A stretch of DNA of 60,000 nucleotides, from NCBI GenBank assembly GCA_030704615.1, contig CM060731.1, forward strand, positions 46,068,001 through 46,128,000. Reading direction: 5' to 3'. How positions within the stretch are numbered: the first letter of the stretch is position 1; every line of letters begins with the position of its first letter. The DNA is from Takakia lepidozioides (taxonomy: Eukaryota > Streptophyta > Takakiopsida > Takakiales > Takakiaceae). Of this stretch, positions 47,630-59,699 are shown piece by piece. Both the position numbers and the translations under genes were made by a program. The notes beneath the pieces were generated by a model. That model saw nothing but the letters and a program-made list of their open reading frames with translations. It did not search any database and was not told where the DNA came from.

Positions 47630-49241
47630 AGGCGGTGTGTTACAGAGGGTTAATAGGTTACAGAGGGTTCAATGGTGGTGAGGGTTACAAAGGGTCACAG
47701 AGGGTTACATGGGTTATAGAGGATTACATGGAGTGAGGGTTACATAAGGGGTGAGGGCGACACTCTGCGGTGTTACAGAGGGTTACATGGGTTACAGAGC
47801 CTTAGAGGGTTTGTGAGGGTTACATGGTGGCGAGGGTGACACTCTACGGTGTTACAGAGGGTTACATGGTGGTAAGGGTTACACCTGGTGAGGGATATAG
47901 AGGGTCACAGAGGGTTACATGGTGGTGAGGGTTACAGAGGGTCAGAGAGGGTTACATGGAATGAGGGTTACATAGGGGTGAGGGTGACACTCTGCGTGTT
48001 GTTACGAGGGTTACATGGTGGTGAGGGTTACAAAAGGGTCATAGAGGGTTACATGGGTTACAGAGGGTTACATGGAGTGAGGTTACATAAGGGGTGAGGG
48101 TGACACTCTGCGGTGTACAGGAGGGGTTACATGGGTTACAGAGCCACAGAGGGTTACATGGAGTGAGGGTTACATGGGATGAGGGTGACACTCTGCGGTG
48201 TCACAGAGGGTTTGTGAGGGTTACGGAGGGTTACATGGTGGCGAGGGTGACACTCTGCGGTGTTACAGAGGGTTACATGGTGATAAGGGTTACACCTGGT
48301 GAGGGATATAGAGGGTCACAGAGGGTTACATGGGTTACAGAGGGTTACATGGTGGTGATGGTTACAGAGGGTCAGAGAGGGTTACATGGAATGAGGAGGT
48401 TACATAGGGGTGATGGTGACACTCTACGTGTTACAGAGGGTTACATGGTGGTGAGGGTTACAAAGGGTCACAGAGGGTTACATGGAGTGAGGGTTACATA
48501 AGGGTGAGGGCGACACCTGCGGTGTTACAGAGGGTTACATGGTGGTGAGGGTTACAAAGGGTCACAGAGGGTTACATGGATTACAGAGGGTCACAGAGGA
48601 TTACATGGATTACAAAGGGTTACTGAGGGTTACATGGAGTGAGGGTTACACTCTGCGGTGTTACAAAGGGTTACATGGGTTACAGAGGGTTACATAGGGT
48701 TACATGGGTTGCAAAGTGTACAGAGGGTTACATGTAGTGAGGGTTACATAGGGGTGTGGGGGTGACACTCTGCGGTGTTATAGAGGGTTACATGGGTTAC
48801 AGAGGGTTACATGTAGTGAGGGTTACATAGGGGTGGGGTGGGGTGACACTCTGCGGTGTTATAGAGGGTTACAGATTACATGGTGGTGAGGGTTACAGAG
48901 GGTCATGGGGTTATATGGGTTACAGAGGGTTACATGGGGGTGGTTGTGGCTTACACTCGGCGGAGTTACAGAGGGTTACATGGGGGTGATGGTTGTTGAA
49001 CCGGGGCGGGGGTTATAGGGAACTGGCGGACTGCTGGAAGCGACGGACTGGTGTCGCAGAACGACGACACGCCTGGCCGACGACGCCGATGGGATGAGGG
49101 CGGGGGTGGGGAGGGATTGACCGAGCCCAGCCGGCTGCCTTTCGATGTCTGCCGGAGGCGAAGAACCGGCGGTACGGGTGTCAGGGCTGGACCGTCCTGA
49201 CGCGCTTGCATTAAATTCTTACATTATTCCTATTATCTTCC
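47630..49241. repeat. MULE terminal inverted repeat, right, with GGGTTACAGA array
   Basis: The minisatellite GAGGGTTACAGAGGGTTACA (with GACACTCTGCGGTGTTACAG units) runs to about 48980. About 260 bp of unique sequence then mirrors 34111-34375 and ends CATTATTCCTATTATCTTCC. Confidence 0.82.
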
Positions 49242-49250
49242 ATAAGAAAA
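49242..49250. repeat. MULE target duplication, right
   Basis: ATAAGAAAA, identical to 34102-34110. Confidence 0.9.
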
Positions 49251-49256
49251 GGGGGG

Positions 49257-52200
49257 GAGAACACCGCGGAGGAAAAAATAACCTCCAGGAATGCCGTGAA
49301 GGCGTATCGCATGGGGAACATCCAGAGCACCTAGGGACGAGGGGGAGAAGCGTCGCCTAGCAGAACTAGGAGATATGTGACAACTTTCACAAAACAAGAT
49401 CACGAGGAGAAAAGACCAGCGCAGAAAGCATTAAGGTTCAGAAGCTTCATCTACGCAGGTAGTTCAGATTACTAAATGTCTGGTCCTATTGCGCCCACTT
49501 TCTGAGGCACACTACTGGCTGCCACTCCCAAAATCCAGATGCGCTTTCGATTTGGAGGAGCTCAGTTTTGATGTCGCCAATTGAGGCGCTTCGGAGAGTC
49601 AGCTGGCGATTTGCCAATCCCGGGGGATGTCGTCATTCCATTGGACTCTGCTCTGATTCCGATAGCCGGGTGCACGGTGTTGCCTTTTGCCCAGGAGAGG
49701 TCGAAGTCCGAGTATAGCTGCTAGCACCTTCCTTCACTACACCTGCTGCTGCTGCAATCAAAGTCATCCATGTTTTTTGCCCTCAATCATCAAATCCACA
49801 TATATTTTGCAGAGAATGGATCTGACATTGGGGCATTTTCCTTGATAAAGTAAGGAGCATCTAGCCTTCCATATAGACCAGAGAGAGAGAGCTCTAAGGG
49901 TCATCCATACTGGGCAATTGGACCATGAAGAAGAAACATTGTGCAAATGAGTAGCAGAAGGGTCGGAGCTAAAGAGGGTAGAGGTCCCCCCAATTAGAGA
50001 ATAGAAAAGAAATTCCTGACAGAGTGCCACACCCTGGCAGCAAACCGGACAGTGAATCAAACAGTGCTCTATCGTTTCACTTCTCCATTCTGGCATGATT
50101 TGCAGGCTGGGTCAATATCAGGTATGGAGATAGCTACTGGGAGGATCCTGTTGGCAATTATCCACAAAAAAGCACTGATTTAAGCAGATCTATGCTTTGC
50201 CCATATGTCCTTCCAAACACTACTCCATCCTTGGTTGCAGCTGCAAGGACCATTTCCCGTCCATTTAGACTTAAAATCTGGTTTCCAAGCAGTAGTCTAT
50301 AACCTGTTTTGACCGTGTAGCCCAAAAATGGAGTTATTGGAGGTGTTTTTCCAAGGCCCATTCTCCTGGGTCTATACTTGTAATCTGCTCAAAGGGAAAC
50401 GCAGGAACGAAAAGCAGCGGCGTCATGAATGCCCAGCAGAGCTCTTGACCAGGTGAGGGCTTGGGATCAGGCTTACCTGTGAGAGTCTCACACACTCTAA
50501 TCTTAAAGGCCTCTTCATGATGGCGATTGCCTTGAGCCCTGGAGCGAAAGAAGGCATCTTCGAAGAGTGGAAGACAGGGCCAAGCCACCACTGGTCATCT
50601 CTGGATTCAACGGCCAAGAGGGCTATGGGCACGTTTTCCCTGTAACTGCCAAAACCAACAGGGGAGGGGTACTGGCATTGCATCCATCGCCTGTTAAGAG
50701 AGGTAGAATATTCAGGACTCCCTGTCTGACATGCTCCCACCACTACGAATAGAGGAGGATGACAGCAGGTGGAGAAGCAGAGCAGGGTCAGAAATTTCTC
50801 CATTCTCCCACACATTTTCCACATGTGAAAGCCCCCTTAGATCCCAGGTTGCCCATTTTTTTGCTTAGAACAGTCAGGGGCACATGTCTAAGTTCTGATT
50901 TCCAACTATCCCTTTGGAGTGAGAGCCAGGCTGAGCAAAAAAGAGCCGCAACTCTGCATGGTCAAAACTGGGGTCCCAACAGAAGATTTCGCCCAAGGTA
51001 TAATCCCACTTGTGCAATAGATCCTATCCAGCCTAGACATCAGTAAGTCTTGGGGAGCTCTACAGTTAGACCAGATAAATTCAGCCCTTTTCTCCGGGGA
51101 TGGGAGATGTCTATGAAACCTGAAATGAAGAGGCAGACAGGCAGGGCGTCCCAGGCATTGAGCTCTTCGGTGTGAGATAAGACTGGATCTTGGATTTCAA
51201 ATATGACAGATAGATAGGCTTGTACAAATGTATATTGAACAACATCTCTGGTAAGGGTTTGAATTTTGAACTTTCATCCATTTTAGAAAATGCAGAAAGT
51301 TATTAGTTATTACCCGCCCAAAAATCCGAGTCATCCGGATGAAACGGCTTAGGTGCTAAACTCGATAATATTCATTAATTTGGCATAATTAAGTAATAAC
51401 ATTCTAATTTGAAAACTCTAATTCCTTATCCCGTAAAAAAGAGAAAAAAAGTTAAAAGGTAAAGTCTGTCTAGCGGATTACTGCTCAATGGCGTCGTGTT
51501 GAAGGAAAGGATGTCTCTTGATGGGGTGAAGGTTGAAGGTTGTTGGTGTGGTGTTGGTAATCGGTTCATCACTCAGATTTCTGGGCAGGTGTGACGCCCT
51601 GCGTTCTGTACATATTATACTTACTGACTTCAGATTTGGCTTTCGGTTGTTTTTCATTTGCAATTGCTAGTAGTAGCATACACTCCGAGGGGAATCAATT
51701 GCTGGTTGGTCTGTAGGTTGCTTCTCACTTGGGATCGGTGGTGAAGGAGATCACGGACAGGGGCTGGTAATGTGGGACCCAAGTAGAACTGTTTTCATGC
51801 ACCGTGTTACTTGACACACGTCTAGACAATCAATTGGGTAATTAATTTATGGGGGAAATACTGTGATTTCTGATTCTGACTCTTGATATGGCGTGGAGTT
51901 TTGCAGTGATTCTCTTTGGTGATTCTTTGGCTATATTGGCTACAGTATGTGTAATTCTGGACATCTGCTATGAGCCTCTTCAAAAGTGTATGGGCATCAA
52001 AACGAGGAGTGTTGGGTGCCTATATTTCCCATACCTGCTCCCTCCTTCTGACTCCCACCACTATCCGCTGAGGTGTGCTTTGATCAAACACAGTAAGGGC
52101 AAAGGGCATATAAACATCCGTTAAAAATGTGTGATCATGTTACCGAGTGTCGAGAGAAATTACGCATTCAACTTGCGGATGTTTTCAAAAAAATCCAGGC

Positions 52201-53627
52201 TTGTCAGCGCCTTAAAATGTCTAGAATTGGAATCCAAATTGGCATGCAGAGAGCTCCGGCTTCAACTGCTGGAAAGCAGACGGCAGCGTCTGTTCGACAA
52301 TGGACGTGGCGGAAAGCTTGGTCCCTGACGCGTTCATGGTTCACTCCATCACCACCATACTACAAGAGGAAAGCATTGAAATAAGAAGAGAGGCATGGAG
52401 GTCACAAGACTCTTATTGCAACCAGTGTGGATGTCATTCTCACTGTGTAAGGAAGGACGATTGAAGGAGGCACTGCGCATTTTGGACCTTATGGTCCAAC
52501 GAGGCATTCGAGCAGACTCTGCGGCTATGCCAGTCTCTTGCAGGGATGTGCCAAAAACAAAAGCTCTGGCAGATGGAAGGAGTCCATGCCCAATGAGTCA
52601 AAAGCGGATTCCAGGCAGACATCTTGTAGTGAAAAAACCTTCTCCGCCTTTGTATGCTCAAGTGTGGGAGTGTTTGTTTGGGATGTGCGTAGCGTCAAGT
52701 CTGTTCGATAAAATGCCCAAACGGAATGTGGTCTACTGGACCTGCAATGATTGCAGGATTTGCTCAGCATGGTTACAATGATGAGGCTTTTGTAACTCTT
52801 TCAGCAAATTGCAACAAGTAGGTGTTAAAGCCAATACCTTATCGATTCACCTTCCAACAAGCATGCCTGAATGCATCATTCTTGTGCCAGCCCCACGGCT
52901 CTGGGACGGGTGCAGGCACCTATGGTGCAGGCCGACCATCATCAAAGCGGATTTGACCTTTGAGTCGGCTGTTCATGTGGGAACTGCGTCCCCCAGCATG
53001 TATTTCAAATGTGGGAGTGTGGTGGATGCCTGCAAATGTGTCAACAAACATAATATCCCTGAACGAAATGTGGTCTCATGGAATGCAAGATTGGAGGATT
53101 TGTTCCGATGGTCACTACGAAGAGGTTTGATTCTTCGAGCAAATGCAAAATGGTTGATAATGGTTGTGAATCCAGAAGGTTCACATTTTGTTGGCCTGTC
53201 CTTAATGGCATGGCCAATCCTAGCCGCCCTGGAAGAGGGCCAACAACAAAAAGGTCCATTATCCCACTATCATTGAAGCCTGGATTGGTATCAGATTGTC
53301 TTGTGGCGGACTTGCACAAGTAAGCCGTGTATGCAACATGTGGGACGTCTGTTGGTGACTGCCCGCCAAGCATTGACCAAGATGCCGCCCCAATTATGTG
53401 GTCTCCTGGACTTGCAATGCTTGTCATGGACTTACACTCAGCCAAGGGCTGATAGTGGAACGAGTCGGTTTTCATATTTTCGAGCAGATGCACAAAAGTA
53501 TTCAGGCCCGCCGGCATCAGGCCTGACCAAACAAAGTTACCTTGACTAGCATGCTCGGCGTGTGTTTGCCCGACCAGCAGTATCGCAACAAGTGCATCAC
53601 GCTGGTCCAATGACCCACATCATCAGA
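49257..53627. repeat. Error-rich first version of the 4.3-kb duplicated segment
   Basis: Co-linear with 54128-58361 from GAGAACACCGCGGAGG to CACATCATCAGA, but with frequent 1-10 base indels. Contains a broken LINE C remnant (about 49750-51250) and a broken PPR copy. Best explained as a low-quality contig end. Confidence 0.85.
52131..53627 (+). pseudogene. Broken copy of the PPR gene
   Basis: Same sequence as 57000-58361 (KEGRLKEALRILDLMVQRGI, ILDLMVQ, NVVSW fragments), with frameshifts every 50-100 bases, ending at the assembly gap. Useful because its N-terminal frame is open from an ATG at about 52139 (MLPSVERNYAFNLRMFSKK), where the good copy has lost one base. Confidence 0.75.
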
Positions 53628-54127
53628 NNNNNNNNNNNNNNNNNNNNNNNNNNNNNNNNNNNNNNNNNNNNNNNNNNNNNNNNNNNNNNNNNNNNNNNNN
53701 NNNNNNNNNNNNNNNNNNNNNNNNNNNNNNNNNNNNNNNNNNNNNNNNNNNNNNNNNNNNNNNNNNNNNNNNNNNNNNNNNNNNNNNNNNNNNNNNNNNN
53801 NNNNNNNNNNNNNNNNNNNNNNNNNNNNNNNNNNNNNNNNNNNNNNNNNNNNNNNNNNNNNNNNNNNNNNNNNNNNNNNNNNNNNNNNNNNNNNNNNNNN
53901 NNNNNNNNNNNNNNNNNNNNNNNNNNNNNNNNNNNNNNNNNNNNNNNNNNNNNNNNNNNNNNNNNNNNNNNNNNNNNNNNNNNNNNNNNNNNNNNNNNNN
54001 NNNNNNNNNNNNNNNNNNNNNNNNNNNNNNNNNNNNNNNNNNNNNNNNNNNNNNNNNNNNNNNNNNNNNNNNNNNNNNNNNNNNNNNNNNNNNNNNNNNN
54101 NNNNNNNNNNNNNNNNNNNNNNNNNNN
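53628..54127. other. Assembly gap, exactly 500 N
   Basis: A run of 500 N, a conventional placeholder length. Confidence 0.99.
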
Positions 54128-56140
54128 GAGAACACCGCGGAGGAAAAAATAACCTCCAGGAATGCCGTGAAGGCGTATCGCATGGGGAACATCCAGAGCA
54201 CCTAGGGACGAGGGGGAGAAGCGTCCGCCTAGCAGAACTAGGAGATATGTGACAACTTTCACAAAACAAGATCACGAGGAGAAAAGACCAGCGCAGAAAG
54301 CATTAAGGTTCAGAAGCTTCATCTACGCAGGTAGTTCAGATTACTAAACTGTCTGGTCCTATTGCGCCCACTTTCTGAGGCACACTACTGGCTGCCACTC
54401 CCAAAATCCAGATGCGCTTTCGATTTGGAGGAGCTCAGTTTCTGATGTCGCCAATTGAGGCGCTTCGGAGTCAGCTGGCGATTTGCCAATCCCGGGGGAT
54501 GTCGTCATTCCATTGGACTCTGATTCCGATAGCCGGGTGCACAGGGTGTTGCCTTTTGCCCAGGAGAGGTCGAAGTCCGAGTATAGCTGCTAGCACCTTC
54601 CTTCACTACACCTGCTGGCTGCTGCAATCAAAGTCATCCATGTTTTTTGCCCTCAATCATCAAATCCACATATATTTTGCAGAGAATGGATCTGACATTG
54701 GGGCATTTTCCTTGATAAAGTAAGGAGCATCTAGCCTTCCATATAGACCAGAGAGAGAGAGCTCTAAGGGTCATCCATACTGGGCAATTGGACCATGAAG
54801 AAACATTGTGCAAATTGAGTAGCAGAAGGGTCGGAGCTAAAGAGGGTAGAGTCCCCCAATTAGAAAAGAAATTCCTGACAGAGTGCCACACCCTGGCAGA
54901 AACCGGACAGTGAATCAAACAGTGCTCTATCGTTTCACTTCTTCCATTCTGGCATGATTTGCAGGCTGGGTCAATATCAGGTATGGAGATAGCTACTGGG
55001 AGGATCCTGTTGGCAATTATCCACAAAAAAGCACTGATTTAAGCAGATCTATGCTTTGCCCATATGTCCTTCCAAACACTACTCCATCCTTGGTCTTGCA
55101 GCTGCAAAGACCATTTCCCGTTCCATTTAGACTTAAAATCTGGTTTCCCAAGCAGTAGTCTATAACCTGTTTTGACCGTGTAGCCCAAAAATGGAGTATT
55201 GGAGGTGTTTTTCCAAGTCCATTCTCCTGGGTCTACTTGTAATCTGCTCAAAGGGAAACGCAGGAACGAAAGCAGCGGCGTCCTGAATGCCCAGCAGAGC
55301 TCTTGACCAGGTGAGGGCTTGGGATCAGGCTTACCTGTGAGAGTCTCAAACACTCTAATCTTAAAGGCCTCTTCATGATGGAGATGCCTTGAGCCCTGGA
55401 GCGAAAGAAGGCCATCTTCGAAGGAGTGGAAGACAGGGCCAAGCCACTGGTCATCTCTGGATTCAACGGCCAAGAGGGCTATGGGCACGTTTTCCCTGTA
55501 ACTGCCAAACCAACAGGGGAGGGTACTGGCATTGCATCCATCGCCTGTTAAGAGAGGTAGAATATTCATGACTCCCTGTCTGACATGCTCCCACCCACTA
55601 CGAATAGAGGAGGATGACAGCAGGGTGGAGAGCAGAGCAGGGTCAAGAAATTCTCCATTCTCCCACACATTTTCCACATGTGAAAGCCCCTTAGATTCCC
55701 AGGTTGCCCATTTTTTTGCTTAGAACAGTCAGGGGCACATGTCTAAGTTCTGATTTCCAAATATCTCCCTTTGGAGTGAGAGCCAGGCTGAGCAAAAAGA
55801 GCCGCAACCTCTGCATGGTCAAAATCTGGGTCCCAACAGATAAGATTTCGCCCAAGGTATAATCCCACTTGTGCAATAGATCCTATCCAGCCTAGACATC
55901 AGTAAGTCTTGGGGAGATCTACAGTTAGACCAGATAAACTTCAGCCCATTTTCTCCGGGGATGGAGATGTCTATGAACCCAACTGACAGGCAGAAGGCGT
56001 CCCAGGCATTGAGCTCTTCGGTGTGAGATAAGACATGGATCTTGGATTTCAATATGACAGATAGATAGGCTTGTACACATGTATATTGAACAACATTCTC
56101 TGGTATAGGGTTTGAATTTTGAAACTTTCATCCAATTTTA
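54128..56140 (-). mobile_element. LINE C (L1-like), lacking the RT core
   Basis: Minus strand from about 56131: an endonuclease C-terminal piece (KIHVLSHTEELNAWDAF, KFIWSNCRSP, LMSRLDRIYC), then DPALLSTLLSSSSIRSGWEH and ESRDDQW. It ends in the typical C-terminal domain (W-x2-IW, FFVWIIANRILPV, CKSCQNGRSETIEHCLIHCP, then W). No fingers, palm or xADD motif is found between them, so most of the RT is missing. The 3' UTR continues past the gap and the MULE to the A-rich tail at 34045. Confidence 0.7.
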
Positions 56141-56999
56141 GAAAATGCAGAAAGTTATTAGTTATTACCCGCCCAAAAATCCGAGTCATCCGGATGAAAC
56201 GGCTTAGGTGCTAAACTCGATAATATTCATTAATTTGCATAATTAAGTACTATAACATTCTAATTTGAAAACTCTAATCCTTATCCCGTAAAAAAGAAGA
56301 AAAAGTTAAAAGGTAAAGTCTGTCTAGCGGATTACTGCTCAATGGCGTCGTGTTGAAGGAAAGGATGTCTCTTGATGGAGGTTGAAGGTTGAAGGTTGTT
56401 GGTGTGGTGTTGGTAATCGGTTCATCACTCAGATTTCTGGGCAGTGTGAGCCTCCCTGCGTTCTGTACATATTATACTTTACTGACTTCAGATTTGGCTT
56501 TCGGTTGTTTTTCATTTGCAATGCTAGTAGTAGCATACACTCGGAGAGGGGAATCAATTGCTGGTTGGTCTGTAGGTGCTTCTCACTTGGGATCGGTGGT
56601 GAAGGAGATCACGGACAGGGGCTGGTAATGTGGGCCCCAAGTAGAACTGTATTTCATGCACCTGTGTTACTTGACACACTGTCTAGACAATCAATTGGTA
56701 ATTAATTTATGGGGAATACTGTGATTTCTTGATTCTGACTCTTGATATGGCGTTGGAAGTTTGCAGGTGATTCTCTTTGGTGATTCTTTGAGTATATTGG
56801 CTACAGTATGTGTAATTCTGGACATCCTGCTATGAGCCTCTTCATAAAGTGTAATGGGCATCCAAACGAGGAGTGTTGGGTATGCCTAATTCCCATACCT
56901 GCTCCCTCCTTCTTGACTCCCACCACTATCCGCTGAGGTGTGCTTTGATCAAACACAGTAAGGGCAAAGGGCATATAAACATCCGTTAAAAAGTGTCTC

Positions 57000-59699
57000 A
57001 TGTTACCGAGTGTCGAGAGAATTACGCATTCATCTTGCGGATGTTTTCAAAAAAATCCAGGCTTGTCAGCGTAAAATGTCTAGAACTTGGACTCCAAATT
57101 GGCATGCAGAGAGCTCCGGCTTCAACTCTGGAATCAGACGCAGTCGTCTGTTCGACAATGGAGTGGCGGAAAGGGTGTCGGTCTTGGCACCTCCATCACC
57201 ACCACTACTACAAGAGGAAAGCAGCTTGAAAAAGCAGAGAGGCATGGAGGTCACAACGACTCTTTTGCAACCAGTGGGGATGTCATCTCACTGTGTAAGG
57301 AAGGACGATTGAAGGAGGCACTGCGCATTTTGGACCTTATGGTCCAACGAGGCATTCGAGCAGACTCTGCGGCCTATGCCAGTCTCTTGCAGGGCTGTGC
57401 CAAAACAAAAGCTCTGGCAGATGGGAAGGAAGTCCATGCCCAAATGGTCAAAAGCGGATTCCAGCCAGACATCTTGCTAGTGAACAACCTTCTCAGCATG
57501 TATGCCAAGTGTGGGAGTGTTTTGGATGCACGTCAACTGTTCGATAAAATGCCCAAACGGAATGTGGTCTCATGGACCGCAATGATTGCAGGATTTGCTC
57601 AGCATGGTTACAATGAAGAGGCTTTTGAACTCTTTCAGCAAATGCAACAAGTAGGTGTTAAGCCAAACAAGATCACCTTCACAAGCATCCTGAATGCATG
57701 TGCCAGCCCCACGGCTCTGGGACGGGGCAGGCAGGTGCATGCCGACATCATCAAAGCCGGATTTGAGTCGGCTGTTCATGTGGGAACTGCGCTCACCAGC
57801 ATGTATTTCAAATGTGGGAGTGTGGTGGATGCCTGCCAAGTGTTCAACAAAATGCCTGAACGAAATGTGGTCTCATGGAATGCAATGATTGGAGGATTTG
57901 TTCAGCATGGTCACTACGAAGAGGCTTTTGATTTCTTCGAGCAAATGCAATGGAATGGTGTGAATCCAGACAGGTTCACCTTTGTTGGCCTCCTTAATGC
58001 ATGTGCCAACCTAGCAGCCCTGGAAGAGGGCAAAAAGGTCCATACCCACATCATTGAAGCTGGATTGGTATCAGATGTCTTTGTGGGGACTGCACTAGTC
58101 AGCATGTATGCCAAATGTGGGAGTGTGGTGAATGCCCGCCAAGCATTTGACAAGATGCCGAAACAAGATGTGGTCTCATGGACTGCAATGATTGCAGGAT
58201 ACACTCAGCAAGGGTATAGTGAAGAGGTTTTCATACTTTTCGAGCAGATGCAACAAGTAGGCATCAGGCCAAACAAAGTTACCTTGACTAGCATGCTCGG
58301 AGCTTGTGCCAGCCCAGCAGCTCTGCAACAAGGCAAGCTGGTCCATGACCACATCATCAGAGCTGGATTCCACTCGGATGTTGGTGTCGGGACTGCCCTT
58401 GTCAACATGTATGCCAAGTGCGGGAGTGTGGCAGATGCACGCCTAGTGTTTGACAAGATGCCAAGACGGAATGTGGTCTCCTGGACTGCCATGATTGCAG
58501 GATATGCCCACCATGGTCATGGTGAGGAGGCTTTTGAACTCTTTCTGCAAATGGAACGAGAGGGCGTGCAACCAAACAAGATCACCTTCATAATTATTCT
58601 CAATGCATGTGCTGGCTTAGCAACCCTGGAAGAGGGCAAGCAGGCTCACGTCCTTTTAATTCAAGCTGGACTTGAAACAGATATCTGTGTACAGAATGCT
58701 CTTGTCAGCATGTATGCAAAGTGCGGGAGTGTCACAGATGCACGCCAAGTGTTTGACAAAATGCCTGAGCGAGATGTGGTCTCCTGGAATGCGATAATTG
58801 CAGGATATGCACAGCATGGGGATGGCAAAGAGGCCATTCTACTCTACAAACAGATGCAACAGGGAGGGTTGCCCCCAGACGAGGTTACTTTCATTGGTGT
58901 CCTCTCTGCATGCAGTCATTCAGGCCTAGTAGATGAAGGACATTATTACTTCAGTTCGATGAGCAGAGATCACAGCCTCGTACCAACAGAAAAGCACTAC
59001 AGCTGCATGGTTGGCCTTCTTGGCAGGGCAGGGCGCCTGGATGAGGCTAAAGATTTTGTCCGCAGAACCCCATTTGAGCTTGGTGCTTTAGGGTGGGGGG
59101 CATTGCTTGGTGCATGCAGAGTTCATGTCAATGTCGAGCTAGCAGAACATGCAGCTGAATGTAAGCTCAGGTTGGAGCCAGAAAATGCTGGAGTGTATGT
59201 GATACTATCAAACATCTATGCCGCAGCTGGCAGATGGGACGATGTAGCAAAAGTGAGAAAAATTATGGGGAACAGAGGTCTGAGTAAGGAGCCAGGGCGC
59301 AGCTGGATTGAGATTAAGAACAGGGTGCATGTATTTGTTGCGGAAGATAGATCACACTTACTAACAGAAGAGATCTACGTGGAGTTGGAGAACCTAACTG
59401 GGAAAATGAGGAAGGCAGGGTATGTACCGGACACACGCTTCGTGTTGCATGATGTGGATGAGAAGCAGAAGGAATGGGCTGTCTGCCACCACAGCGAAAG
59501 GCTGGCCATCGCATTTGGGCTCATCAGCACACCCCCTGGAACATCTATTCAAATCATCAAGAACTTGCGCATATGTGGCGACTGCCACACTGCCTCCAAA
59601 TACATCTCAAAGATTGTTGGACGAGAAATTGTTGCAAGGGATGTCAACCGCTTTCATAAGTTCAAGAATGGGGTGTGTTCATGTGGGGATTATTGGTGA
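57000..59699 (+). CDS. PLS-class PPR protein with E and DYW domains
   Basis: Organellar C-to-U (or U-to-C) RNA-editing factor. Open from 57084, just after an in-frame TAG, to TGA 59697-59699 (about 870 residues). The true start is probably the ATG at 57000, with one base missing near 57020-57025: the other version of this segment is open there and gives a Ser/Arg/Leu-rich presequence suitable for organelle import. Five P-L-S triplets (S motifs SMYAKCGSV-DARQVFDKMP; P motifs VVSW-AMIAGYAQHG) repeat with an exact 303-bp period from about 57510 to 58990. They are followed by E1/E2, the PG box (KEPGRSWIEIKNRVHVF) and a full DYW deaminase: HHSERLAIAFG (HxE), CGDCH (CxxC), and C terminus VCSCGDYW. 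No intron. All catalytic and zinc-binding residues are present. Confidence 0.93.

Larger units (their letters stand above)
34111..49241. mobile_element. 15.1-kb Mutator-like element (MULE)
   Basis: The outer sequence GGAAGATAATAGGAATAATG at 34111 is repeated in inverted orientation ending at 49241, and both ends are flanked by the 9-bp duplication ATAAGAAAA. A 9-bp duplication, long inverted ends and a SWIM-finger transposase are the hallmarks of Mutator elements; the terminal bases also resemble the Mu start (GAGATAAT). Inside are a transposase remnant (plus) and a zinc-finger/Ulp1-like gene (minus), convergent and each starting near one end, as mudrA and mudrB are arranged in MuDR. Nearly all non-coding interior is GTAACCC/GGGTTAC-rich. 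Confidence 0.88.

Noticed and set aside
52131-53627. A second, recently duplicated PPR gene
   Set aside because: The indel pattern, 500-N gap and identical segment borders point to an assembly overlap.
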